Shown: one piece after another, positions 32,989 through 40,847 of the stretch | How positions within the stretch are numbered: the first letter of the stretch is position 1 | Layout of the letters: each line of letters opens with the position of its first letter | Source: Clostridiales bacterium | Lineage (GTDB): Bacteria; Bacillota; Clostridia; Oscillospirales; Oscillospiraceae | NCBI GenBank assembly: GCA_025757645.1 | Contig: CP107216.1 | Coordinates: 186,001 to 250,000, forward strand | Direction: 5' to 3' | DNA: 64,000 nt | Translations under genes and position numbers: made by a program | Notes under the pieces: model-generated | What the model was told of the DNA's origin: nothing | What the model saw: only the letters and a program-made list of their open reading frames with translations | The model's database searches: none

Positions 32989-34524
32989 ATGGCAAAATGC
33001 AGCACAGACACATGTTGCCTGACACTGCCTTTAAGACTGGAAAAATGGCAGGAAGACCGCCTCGCGAAACGGTTTGAGATTGCCCGGCAGATTTATAACA
33101 CCATGGTTCGCGCCGAACTCAAAAAACTGCGAGCAATGGAACAGTCCGAACCATATAAAGCAAATCAGGAAAAGATCCAAGCACTTGACTGGAAAACACA
33201 AACAGACAAGCAAGCGCTGAAAGCACTCTACAAAGAACGAGATAAGCTCTTACGAGACGGCGGATTTTCGGAATATGGCTTCAAGTCTGATATCAAGAAT
33301 TATTACAAGCACTTTAACAACAACATTGGTTCCAACGTCGCCTTCCACGGGATCGCACCTCAAGTTTGGGCTGCATTTGAAAAAATGCTTTTCAAAAAAG
33401 AAGGAAAAAAAGTCCACTTCAAGAAAAAAGGGGACATACATTCCCTGCGCGGATATTCTGCAGCCGGGAAAAGCGGCGGCGTTGAGATTATTTTCCGAGA
33501 AACATATATTGAATGGAAAGGGCTCAAATTGCCGCTAAAGCTTTCACCGGACAATATCTACGAAACGCAGATGCTGAGTTATCGGGTCAAATATGTTCGT
33601 TTACTCAGAAAACCCGGAAAACGCAAAGACCGCTGGTACGCACAGCTCTCGCTTGAAGGAAAGCCGGTGATCAAGTATAACCCCAAAACCGGAGAAGTAC
33701 GGCATCCCATTGGAAAGGGCGCTGTTGGTCTGGACATCGGTCCGCAAACGCTTGCTTATTCTGCAGCCACCGGGGCGGACTTGGTGGAACTCGCCAATCA
33801 GGTGCAGAATGTTGAGCAGGAAAAGCGCCGCCTACAGCGAAAATTAGATCGCAGTAGACGAGCTACCAACCCAGGTAATTACGCGGATGATGGAACAATT
33901 CGACGCGGAATAGCATTGACACACAATAAATCGAAGCGCTATCTAAGAACACAGCAGGAATTAAAATATCTCCAGCATCAGCAAGCTGAAATTCGAAAGC
34001 GGCAGCACACAGAGCTGGCCAATCATCTACTCTCATTGGGCGACTGCTTCTATGTGGAAAAAATGGTGTGGACTTCCCTCACGCATCGTGCGAAAGAAAC
34101 CGAAATATCCGAAAAAACCGGAAAAATCAAAAGGAAAAAGAGGTTCGGGAAATCCGTCGCTAACAAAGCTCCAGCCACGCTAATCGGAATACTGCAGCGA
34201 AAAAGCGCAGCCCTCGGCATTCCCGGTGTAATTGAAGTTCCTACCTCCGTCAAGGCAAGCCAATACAATCATCAATCCGGCACATATACACCCAAGCCAC
34301 TGTCACAGCGCTGGAACAACATGCCTGACGGGGAACGCATCCAGCGAGATCTCTACTCCGCATTTTTATTACAGCATTACGACCCGCAAACAAACACTTT
34401 TGACGCCAATTCCCTTCATCAAGACTACCCTCAGTTTGTCCAATACCATCACGATGCGGTGTTGCGGCTGTACGCAATGCCAAAGACCCCCTCCAGTATG
34501 GGAATTAAAAGAAGCCTTCGTTAG
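32989..34524 (+). CDS. TnpB/Cas12-like RuvC nuclease, CRISPR-associated type V candidate
   Basis: 511 residues after GAGGAGGGGAG. The three RuvC segments are intact: AVGLDIGPQT (Asp249), FYVEKMVW (Glu357) and IQRDLYSAFLL (Asp454). The TnpB-style zinc finger expected between the last two has no cysteines (the region reads KASQYNHQSGTYTPKPLSQR). The N-terminal half is a basic, helical/beta recognition part (RLEKWQEDRLAKRFEIARQI; IKNYYKHFNNNIGSNVAFHG). It is larger than typical TnpB (about 400) and smaller than most Cas12. There is no TnpA, Cas1, Cas2 or Cas4 nearby. Directly downstream are several hairpins, an anti-repeat candidate and a repeat-spacer array, so I infer an RNA-guided DNA nuclease. 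Annotation pipelines would probably call it a transposase. Confidence 0.8.
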   Translation: MAKCSTDTCCLTLPLRLEKWQEDRLAKRFEIARQIYNTMVRAELKKLRAMEQSEPYKANQEKIQALDWKTQTDKQALKALYKERDKLLRDGGFSEYGFKSDIKNYYKHFNNNIGSNVAFHGIAPQVWAAFEKMLFKKEGKKVHFKKKGDIHSLRGYSAAGKSGGVEIIFRETYIEWKGLKLPLKLSPDNIYETQMLSYRVKYVRLLRKPGKRKDRWYAQLSLEGKPVIKYNPKTGEVRHPIGKGAVGLDIGPQTLAYSAATGADLVELANQVQNVEQEKRRLQRKLDRSRRATNPGNYADDGTIRRGIALTHNKSKRYLRTQQELKYLQHQQAEIRKRQHTELANHLLSLGDCFYVEKMVWTSLTHRAKETEISEKTGKIKRKKRFGKSVANKAPATLIGILQRKSAALGIPGVIEVPTSVKASQYNHQSGTYTPKPLSQRWNNMPDGERIQRDLYSAFLLQHYDPQTNTFDANSLHQDYPQFVQYHHDAVLRLYAMPKTPSSMGIKRSLR

Positions 34525-34538
34525 TGCGAAGGTGTTTT
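34516..34538 (+). terminator. Hairpin over the nuclease stop codon
   Basis: CCTTCG / CGAAGG with the TAG stop in the loop and TGTTTTGATC after it. It may be a weak terminator or processing site at the mRNA/guide-RNA boundary. Confidence 0.4.
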
Positions 34539-34539
34539 G

Positions 34540-34711
34540 ATCAGAAAAAACGGTGCAGTTCGCACCACAAAACCGGTCGATTGTCCGTCCGGGGCTGCCG
34601 ATAATGGCGATATGGATCGCTTTGGCAGCAGAAGAGTTTGGGAAAATAGTCAGCGCGGGTGTCTGATTCTCCGACACCCGAAAAGCTATCTACCAACTCA
34701 CAGCGTAATCC
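34540..34711 (+). ncRNA. Candidate tracrRNA/omega-RNA-like scaffold
   Basis: Between nuclease and array lie three hairpins: GGTGC/GCACC (34552-34566), GCTGCC...GCGAT/ATCGC...GGCAGC (34594-34629) and CGGGTGTC/GACACCCG (34656-34680). At 34697-34711 the sequence CTCACAGCGTAATCC contains CAGCGTA, complementary to TACGCTG of the array repeat, with flanking CC and CTC able to pair with GG and GAG. A second shorter match is CTTTGGCAGC at 34618-34628, complementary (with one mismatch and a bulge) to the repeat 3' end. Inference from sequence only. Confidence 0.5.
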
Positions 34712-34746
34712 ACAAAAGTGCGATCCGCGTTTTGGCTATATTTGCC

Positions 34747-34847
34747 GATGCAAGCCGCACAGGCTACGCTGAGGCAAAGATGATGTCGTTCGGCCGGATG
34801 GACTCCCCATAGGCGATGCAAGCCGCACAGGCTACGCTGAGGCAAAG
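34747..34847 (+). CRISPR. Left part of a split repeat-spacer array (2 repeats)
   Basis: Two identical 33-bp repeats (34747-34779 and 34815-34847), beginning GATGCAAGCCGCACAG and ending GCTGAGGCAAAG, with one 35-bp spacer between. The repeat has an internal AGCC-gcaca-GGCT hairpin. The same repeat occurs four more times at 46252-46488, on the other side of the tet(W) element. Confidence 0.8.
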
Positions 34848-34855
34848 TCACGGAG

Positions 34856-34890
34856 ATCCCCGGAGGCTTTACTGATGTGCGATAAAGAAG
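34856..34890 (+). repeat. Left terminal inverted repeat
   Basis: Begins ATCCCCGGAGGC; the rest matches the reverse complement of 46217-46251 at 16 of 23 positions, including ATGT, TAA and GAAG. Confidence 0.8.
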
Positions 34891-34902
34891 TAATAGAAGT
34901 GT

Positions 34903-34951
34903 AAAAAATTTTGCCGTTCCTATCCGGCACTTGCGCATTGTGTCGGATAGG
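34903..34951 (-). terminator. Terminator of the recombinase operon
   Basis: Stem CCTATCCGACAC / GTGCCGGATAGG (one mismatch) followed on the minus strand by an AAAATTTTTT tract. Confidence 0.85.
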
Positions 34952-34959
34952 TCGGGCGG

Positions 34960-36570
34960 TTATTCGGGCAAGTCCACCTTGCCAACAAAAGAATAATAAA
35001 TCTCAATGTCCTGTCTGCGGGTCTTGTTCTCGTCATAGCTGCACTCATGCACAACGATTTTCTCTACAAACTCCCGCAGCAGAGTAGGGGTAAGTTCTTC
35101 AAAGCTGGTATGCCGCCGGACAACATTCATAAACTTTTCTGCGTTCACGGTGGCTTCCTGTGCTTTGGAAAGCTCCGCTTGAATAGCAGCGGCTCTTTCT
35201 TTCAGCTCCCGTTGCTCTGCTTCATAGTCTGCCGACAGCTCTGTGAAACGCTCGTCTGATATGCGCCCGGTCACGCTGTCCTCATACAGCCGCTTGAAGA
35301 TAGCGGATAACTCGGCTATGCGTTTCTCGGAGGCTTCCAGTTCCTTTTTCTTGGCGGCGTTCCTGCGTTTGCCCCCGTCCTCGTTCTGCTCAATCAAGAG
35401 TTTCATAAACCGGGCTTCATGCTTTGCCGCATAGCTGGTCACTTTCCGCAGATTGGAGAGTACACCAGCGGTCAAGAGGTCGGTGCGGATAAAGTGCGCC
35501 GTACAGTCATGGGTGCGTTTCTTGTAGTTGCCGCAGATATAACAGTCCTGCTTGCGCTTGTCCGTCTGGTATCGCTGCTGATACATCACGCTGCCGCAGT
35601 CCGCACAGAACAGTATGCCGGAGAACAAACCCACTTCATCATAGCGGTTTGGGCGTTTGCGCTGTTTGCGAAGCTCCTGCACCCGTTCCCATGTTTGGGT
35701 GTCTATGATAGGCTCGTGGTGGTTCTCGAAAATCACTTGCTTTTCCGGGGGATTTTCTACACTGTGCTTGACTTTGTAAGAAAGTTTTTCTGTCTTGAAA
35801 TTTACCAGACAGCCTGTGTATTCCCGGTTTTCAAGGATATGCACTACGGTATTGGTCGCCCACTTGCACTCATAGCCGGGGTGGTAGCGGCGGGTGCTGC
35901 CCGTCCTGCGGTATTCAAGCGTTCCCGGCGTGGGGATTTGCTGCTCTGTGAGCATACGGGCTATCTTGGTCGGACCATTCCCGGCAAGACAGAGGTTGTA
36001 TATCTGCTTGACTACGGGTGCAGCTTCCTCGTCAATAATGAAATTTTCATCCTCGTCCATGAGGTAGCCATACACAGGCTTGCTTGTGATGGGCTTGCCA
36101 TTCATGCCTTTTGAGCGTTTTACTGCTTTGATTTTCTTGCTCGTATCTCTCACCAGCCATTCGTTAAAGATATTCCGCAGCGGGGCAAAGTCATTGTCGC
36201 CCTGTGCGCTGTCCACTCCGTCATTGATAGCGATGAAGCGGACACCTTTCTGTGGGAAAATCATTTCCGTGTACATTCCCACTTGCAGGTAGTTTCGCCC
36301 TAACCTCGACATATCCTTTACGATAACTGTCCCGACTTTTCCGGCTTCAATGTCCGCAAGCATGGCTTGAAAACCGGGTCTTTGAAAGTTCGCACCAGAA
36401 TAACCGTCGTCCGTGTACCAGCGCAGATTGGAAAAGCCGTTCTGCTTTGCATAGGTTTCAAGGATACGCTTCTGATTGGAAATGGAATTGCTTTCGCCTT
36501 GCAGCTCGTCCTCATGGGATAGTCTTGGGTAAAGGGCGGTAATTGGTTGTTGGTTGGTCTGTCTTAACAT
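34960..36570 (-). CDS. Large serine recombinase (TndX/TnpX family)
   Basis: 536 residues. The resolvase domain has the nucleophile Ser18 in ALYPRLSHEDE, plus ARG-loop DMSRLGRNYLQVGMYTE; then the recombinase domain (KPVYGYLMDEDENF...IARMLTEQQIPTPGT), zinc beta ribbon (FCADCGSVMY...CYICGNYKKR...C) and a C-terminal coiled coil and DUF4368-like end. It excises and inserts the element at short dinucleotide cores, as in Tn5397 and Tn6218. GGAGG precedes ATG 36570. Located, as usual, at one end of the element and transcribed toward that end. Confidence 0.94.
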   Translation of the reverse strand: MLRQTNQQPITALYPRLSHEDELQGESNSISNQKRILETYAKQNGFSNLRWYTDDGYSGANFQRPGFQAMLADIEAGKVGTVIVKDMSRLGRNYLQVGMYTEMIFPQKGVRFIAINDGVDSAQGDNDFAPLRNIFNEWLVRDTSKKIKAVKRSKGMNGKPITSKPVYGYLMDEDENFIIDEEAAPVVKQIYNLCLAGNGPTKIARMLTEQQIPTPGTLEYRRTGSTRRYHPGYECKWATNTVVHILENREYTGCLVNFKTEKLSYKVKHSVENPPEKQVIFENHHEPIIDTQTWERVQELRKQRKRPNRYDEVGLFSGILFCADCGSVMYQQRYQTDKRKQDCYICGNYKKRTHDCTAHFIRTDLLTAGVLSNLRKVTSYAAKHEARFMKLLIEQNEDGGKRRNAAKKKELEASEKRIAELSAIFKRLYEDSVTGRISDERFTELSADYEAEQRELKERAAAIQAELSKAQEATVNAEKFMNVVRRHTSFEELTPTLLREFVEKIVVHECSYDENKTRRQDIEIYYSFVGKVDLPE

Positions 36571-36681
36571 AAAATCCTCCGTTTCCGACAGCCAGCCCCA
36601 CTATTCCGTACCTTGATTGTACCACATGGGGCGGCTGTCTGTATAGCGGCAAAAGCGTCAAATCTGCTTCTTTATGGTCGG

Positions 36682-36870
36682 TCAAATCGCCGTTTTTTGT
36701 GTAGCAGCTTCCGCTTCCAGCACTTTCATCATCTTGTCGGCTGCGGTGTCGGTTGCGCCCTGCTTGAAGAAGCCGGAAACGGTAAGGACGGAGTTGCCCA
36801 TGCGGATTTCCGTCACACAGTCCGGGCGGCGGTCTGTTTTGGTGGTGCTTGTCTGTTTCGTTTCTGTCAT
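36682..36870 (-). CDS. tnpW: Transposon-encoded protein TnpW
   Basis: 62 residues from ATG 36870, which overlaps the stop of the upstream ATPase gene (ATGA). The core DCVTEIRMGNSVLTVSGFFK is typical of TnpW, a small protein accompanying TnpX/TndX-type elements. Function unknown; possibly a directionality or maintenance factor. Confidence 0.8.
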   Translation of the reverse strand: MTETKQTSTTKTDRRPDCVTEIRMGNSVLTVSGFFKQGATDTAADKMMKVLEAEAATQKTAI

Positions 36871-37721
36871 AGGCTCTCCTTTCGCTGCTTCATCAGTTGC
36901 TTTAAGCGTTCCAGCTTTTCCTGTGCGGTTTCCTTTCGGAAGTTGCTGCCCGTGAAGCGGACGGGGGCGCACATGGAAGTCAGCCTGTCATAGATACGGG
37001 CGTGGGGCGTGTCCTGCGGGTGCTGCAATTCCTCCAGCGTGAGGTTGGTCGTGGCGATCAGCGGCTTGCCGCTTCGGTAACGGCTGTCAATCACGCTGTA
37101 AACCTGTTCCAGCCCGTATTCTGTTCCTCGCTCCATACCGAAATCATCAAGTATCAGCAGAGGGTAGCTGCAAAGGCGGGAAATATATTCGTTCCTGCCC
37201 TCAAAGCTGGCGGCAAGGTCACCCAGTATCGTTGCAAAGTTTGTCATGCAGACGGCAACCTCTTTTTCCATAAGGGCGTTGGCGATACAGGCGGCAAGGT
37301 AGCTTTTTCCCGTCCCCACGCCGCCCCAAAACAGGTAGCCGATATTTTCAGCCTGCATGGTTTCCCAGCTCTCCACATAAAAGCGGGCGGTTTCGGTCTG
37401 CGGGTTTCTGCCGTTGTCATGCTCAAATGTCCAGTTCCGCATAGCAGGGTCGGTAAAGCCCCGGCGTTTCAAGTCCTCCACTTTTTCAAGGTGCTTCTGT
37501 CGGCTTTCGGCGGCTTGCTGCTTTTCACGGGCTGCCCGCTGGCAGTCGCACTCTGCCGGGTGGCGGTCACGCCCGAAACAAGTCTTTCCCTCTGCAAAAT
37601 AGGCTTCTTTGGGCGTATGGCACTTACCGCAGTATAAAAGCCCGTCCTCGCCTGTGTAGTCCTCCGCTTCGGCGGTAGTGGCTGTAATGTCCGTAATCAT
37701 AGCTTCAATTCCGTTTTTCAT
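36867..37721 (-). CDS. DnaC/IstB-like ATP-binding protein
   Basis: 284 residues. An N-terminal zinc-binding segment (CGKCHTPKEAYF...CFGRDRHPAECDCQ) is followed by a helical linker and an AAA+ domain: Walker A GGVGTGKS, Walker B LLILDDFG, sensor ATTNLTLEEL and Arg finger in ARIYDRL. It probably loads a replicative helicase for element replication together with the initiator encoded just upstream (ATGA overlap). Confidence 0.9.
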   Translation of the reverse strand: MKNGIEAMITDITATTAEAEDYTGEDGLLYCGKCHTPKEAYFAEGKTCFGRDRHPAECDCQRAAREKQQAAESRQKHLEKVEDLKRRGFTDPAMRNWTFEHDNGRNPQTETARFYVESWETMQAENIGYLFWGGVGTGKSYLAACIANALMEKEVAVCMTNFATILGDLAASFEGRNEYISRLCSYPLLILDDFGMERGTEYGLEQVYSVIDSRYRSGKPLIATTNLTLEELQHPQDTPHARIYDRLTSMCAPVRFTGSNFRKETAQEKLERLKQLMKQRKESL

Positions 37722-38467
37722 AAGCTCTCGCCCTCCTTGCATGAATAATCGGGTATGCCCTGTTTCGGGGCAGCCTTGCCTTTGGCAGCGTCCTCCTGCG
37801 CCCACTTGTAAATGGTGGCTGCATGGCTGTGGTACTGTTTCCCGGTGGAAGCGATATGGCAGGAAAGCCGGTCAATATAATACTCCCACTTGTCGGGCAA
37901 CTCTGTTTTTAGCCCGGAAAGCTCTGTATCGGTCAGTATCACATTGTTGTATCTGCCATAAGCGGCGGGGGCGGGGTGTCCCGTTTCTCCCTCTCTCTCT
38001 TTTTCTATCTCTATCTCTTTCTCTAACTCTATCTCTATCTCTGGTGGACGAATGTCGGACAAATGTCCGCCTTTTGTCCGGGGCGGTAAAAGTGCCTTGT
38101 TTTCCAGTCTTGCAGCCCGTTTCCGCTCGGCTTCGGTAGAGGACTGTCCTATCATCAGCTCAATGTCGGTCATATAGAAAGCCCCGCTGTCAAGCTGCTC
38201 CACAAGCCCCAACTGCCGGAAAATCTCTAAAGCCCTCTCAACCGTCCCTATCTGGTGGCGGGTCAGTGTCGCTATCATCTGCGCTGTGTAGGGGATATGC
38301 TCGTCAAGCTGCAATTTCCCGCCGTTTTTCAGCGATTTTAAGTACAGCTTCAAGAGGATATTGGAGTATAAAATCCCGTCTTTCATATCTTCCAGCAGCA
38401 CAATGGAGTCGCTGTCAAAAAAGTTCTCTTTCAGCTTGAGGTAGTAATACTTGCGGTTATCTGCCAT
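37718..38467 (-). CDS. Replication initiator (phage replisome organizer N-terminal type)
   Basis: 249 residues starting MADNRKYYYLKLKENFFDSD, the winged-helix N-terminal domain of replisome-organizer/RepA-like proteins, with VLLEDMKDGILYSNILLKLY. A low-complexity Glu/Ile segment (EIEIELEKEIEIEKEREGE, about 155-173) is encoded by hexanucleotide repeats. The C-terminal domain ends in a DnaD-like YKWAQEDAAKG helix. AGGAGG precedes the ATG. Likely binds an origin on the circular form of the element. Confidence 0.85.
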   Translation of the reverse strand: MADNRKYYYLKLKENFFDSDSIVLLEDMKDGILYSNILLKLYLKSLKNGGKLQLDEHIPYTAQMIATLTRHQIGTVERALEIFRQLGLVEQLDSGAFYMTDIELMIGQSSTEAERKRAARLENKALLPPRTKGGHLSDIRPPEIEIELEKEIEIEKEREGETGHPAPAAYGRYNNVILTDTELSGLKTELPDKWEYYIDRLSCHIASTGKQYHSHAATIYKWAQEDAAKGKAAPKQGIPDYSCKEGESL

Positions 38468-38669
38468 TGTCCCTGTCCTCCTTTTTCCGGCGTTTGGAGT
38501 AGTAGTGGGGGCAGAGTATGATAACCGCCCGGAAGCTCTGCTTGCAGCTATGGGTACAGCCCCGGCAGAGGTCATTGTATGTGATACGATCGCAGGTGGA
38601 ATTCCCGACTTTCACTTGCCGCAGGAAAAAAGACCATTCCAGCCGCCGTTTCTTGCTCATTCTTGGCAT
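38457..38669 (-). CDS. Cysteine-rich VLP-type small protein
   Basis: 70 residues with paired Cys: ITYNDLCRGCTHSCKQSFRA and ILCPHYYSKR. This matches the small Cys-rich VLP domain proteins of such elements. It overlaps the initiator start by 11 bp. Function unknown; zinc binding likely. The adjoining 38670-38854 has no convincing gene. Confidence 0.7.
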   Translation of the reverse strand: MPRMSKKRRLEWSFFLRQVKVGNSTCDRITYNDLCRGCTHSCKQSFRAVIILCPHYYSKRRKKEDRDNGR

Positions 38670-38854
38670 GGGTGCGCTCCTTTCTGCCGTTTCCGCTGGT
38701 GTGGCGGTATCGGCGGTAATTCTGTATCATCTCGGTATCATTTTCGGGTTTTTTCTGCCCTATAAGCCCGTTAAAAAATCCTTTGGTATTTGCGGATAGG
38801 GTACGGGGCAGCCCCCTTGTTCTGTATAGGTTCGGGTACATTTTGGGGCGGTTT

Positions 38855-40477
38855 TTATCGTTCCTGTTCCTGCCTTTTCACAGGCTTGCGCTCCCGGTGT
38901 AAAATCTGGTCGATATTGCCCTTGACAGTCTGTAAGCGGCGGTATTCCTCCCGTTTTGCCCGGTAATCGTTGTAGCCGCTGTTTTTCTCTTGGATAAGGG
39001 TTTCAATCTCTGCTTGCAGGGCTTTATAGCTCGGCAGCTTGGAAATGCCGTTTTCCCTGAAATAGCGGGCGGCTGCGTCTGCTATGATAAAGTCGCTTTC
39101 GTACTTCTGACGGTAGGCTGCTTTTGCTTTGGCGTTTTTCTGCTGTTTCAGCCCGTCCCGGACAGGGCGGGTCTTGGAATAGGCAAGCACCTGCCGTTGC
39201 AGCTCCTTTTTCCCGTTCAGCGTCTTTTCCATCTGCTTCAGCTCTGTAAGGCTTTCCCGCATGGCGGTATAGGCGGCAGAACAGGCTTCGTCCAGTTCCT
39301 CCGGGGAAGAAAAGCCGTACTGCTGATAGGCGGTAACGGTAGCTGCCATTTGCTTTAGGTTGTGCTTTGCCGCCCAGCGGTCATAGCCCACGCCCTTGCC
39401 CTCGGCTCGCTTGGCTTCCCGGTCAACCATGCGCTGCAAGGTGTTGTCTGCCGGGGTGGTTTTTGTGGTTTTTTCCCCTTGTGACAGCTTTTTAACCGCG
39501 GCAGGGTATTCGAGTATGGCTTTGCTCTGTTCGGCGGCTCTGTGGGCGTTCTGCGTAAGCAGGACAAGGACAGCAGCCTTGTCAAAATCGTCCCCCAGCT
39601 TCCGGGCTGTGATAGGCTTTGTCCTGTCCGGCGTGAGGTAGGAAAGCCGCCCCCGGCTCTCCTTGACGGTCACACCCTCCCGCAGCAAAAGGGAAGAAAA
39701 TTCGTCAAAGCTGCCAGCTTGGGAAAGTGCCTGCCGTATCGTCCGGCGCAGCTTCGCCTTGTCCGTTTCAAACTTGGTGGGCTTGGTCGGCTGTCCTGCG
39801 GCTTCTCTGACAGCGTTCTCTTTATCAAGGGCAAGCTGTCCTTTCTTTGCCGCCCAGTATTCCCGTTCGGTTATCCGTTCCTTGCTGCCGCTTAGGAGGT
39901 CGATTTGGTAAAGCCCCTCCCGGTGGCATATCTCCATGACTTCACTCTTGAAATATTCCATAGCGGCGTTGGTGCAGCGGTGCTTGCAGCCCTCCCGTGT
40001 GTCGGCTGGTCTGTCCATGTAGGGCAGAAGCGGGACTTCATAAATCCGCAGGGAGTTGATGACGATATGCACATGGATATTGCCGCTGTGGTTATGCCCG
40101 TCCGGGTGGGTGCAGACTAAGGCTTGGTGTCCGGGGAAATGCTCTTTACAGAACTGCTCGCCCAGCTCCTGCGCCCGGTCTACGGTCAAGCCGTTGTCTG
40201 TCCCGTCCCGTGGGTCAAAGCTGATGATATAGTGGTGGCTTTTCACATCTTCCCGTTTTTGGTTTTTCTCATAGCGGAGATTAGCCCGCATACAGGCAAC
40301 AGCGAAATCCTCGCCCCCACAGTTGAGGGAAGAAATGCGGTAATCCTCCCTCGGTATCAGCCGCCCGTTTTCATCAAGGGTGGGCTTCATGGTAAACTCG
40401 TCATGCTCAAATGTGAGATAGGCTTCCGCTGCGCCATAGTCCGCATTTTTAGAGCTGATATGTTTGAATGTTGCCAA
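38855..40477 (-). CDS. Relaxase/mobilization nuclease
   Basis: About 540 residues. The catalytic histidine triad is in HPDGHNHSGNIHVHIVINS (about residue 115-135), the MOB_P pattern, with the N-terminal motif FKHISSKNADYGAAEAYLTF carrying the candidate tyrosine. The second half is a long charged coiled coil. It nicks oriT and pilots DNA to a helper conjugation machine. The start lies inside the end of mobC; I favour TTG 40477 (GTG 40486 is possible), without a good ribosome site, so translational coupling is likely. Confidence 0.9.
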   Translation of the reverse strand: MATFKHISSKNADYGAAEAYLTFEHDEFTMKPTLDENGRLIPREDYRISSLNCGGEDFAVACMRANLRYEKNQKREDVKSHHYIISFDPRDGTDNGLTVDRAQELGEQFCKEHFPGHQALVCTHPDGHNHSGNIHVHIVINSLRIYEVPLLPYMDRPADTREGCKHRCTNAAMEYFKSEVMEICHREGLYQIDLLSGSKERITEREYWAAKKGQLALDKENAVREAAGQPTKPTKFETDKAKLRRTIRQALSQAGSFDEFSSLLLREGVTVKESRGRLSYLTPDRTKPITARKLGDDFDKAAVLVLLTQNAHRAAEQSKAILEYPAAVKKLSQGEKTTKTTPADNTLQRMVDREAKRAEGKGVGYDRWAAKHNLKQMAATVTAYQQYGFSSPEELDEACSAAYTAMRESLTELKQMEKTLNGKKELQRQVLAYSKTRPVRDGLKQQKNAKAKAAYRQKYESDFIIADAAARYFRENGISKLPSYKALQAEIETLIQEKNSGYNDYRAKREEYRRLQTVKGNIDQILHRERKPVKRQEQER

Positions 40478-40847
40478 CAGCGTCACCCACTTTCTGCAAG
40501 ACTTCAAACTTTAGGGCAGCAAGGTCGGAAACCGCCGCCCGTACCTCCCCGGCAAGCTGCGGGTAGGGGCTGTGCCACTCGTTCAGCGTCCGGGCTATCT
40601 GGTTTAAGTTGCCGCCGATCCTGCCGTATTCGGCGGTCAGCTTCCCGACAGCGGCAAGCAACTCGTCATTGACGGGGGAAACGGTTATGATGGGGCGTAT
40701 GGCTGCCCCGGTTATGGCTTGCCGGATAAACTCGGCTTGGCTCATGTTGTAAGCAGAAAGCCTTTCCGCAAACTCGGCGTATTCTTCCTCGGTCATGCGT
40801 GTCTTGACTACCCGGCTGCGGTGCGGCGTGTTATATCGTTTTCGCAT
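40449..40847 (-). CDS. mobC: MobC relaxosome protein
   Basis: 132 residues from ATG 40847 after AGGAGG. An N-terminal ribbon-helix-helix (VVKTRMTEEEYAEFAERLSA, MSQAEFIRQAITG) and the MobC signature GRIGGNLNQIARTLNEW are clear. It binds oriT and assists the relaxase, whose gene overlaps its 3' end by 29 bp. Confidence 0.93.
   Translation of the reverse strand: MRKRYNTPHRSRVVKTRMTEEEYAEFAERLSAYNMSQAEFIRQAITGAAIRPIITVSPVNDELLAAVGKLTAEYGRIGGNLNQIARTLNEWHSPYPQLAGEVRAAVSDLAALKFEVLQKVGDAVGNIQTYQL

Noticed and set aside
32989..34524. Simple IS605/IS607 TnpB insertion sequence
   Set aside because: No tnpA, no recognised IS ends, larger than usual, zinc finger lost and a repeat-spacer array adjacent; kept as a Cas12/TnpB-like effector, though an IS origin remains possible.
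34747..34847. Reading the 33-bp repeats as ends of an insertion sequence or as REP elements
   Set aside because: They are direct, identical, evenly spaced with unique 33-35-bp spacers and a decayed last copy, which is the pattern of a CRISPR array rather than IS ends.
38572..38841. 89-codon minus-strand frame before the relaxase end
   Set aside because: Overlaps the Cys-rich gene in another frame, lacks a good ribosome site and shows no motif; could be real but I cannot support it.
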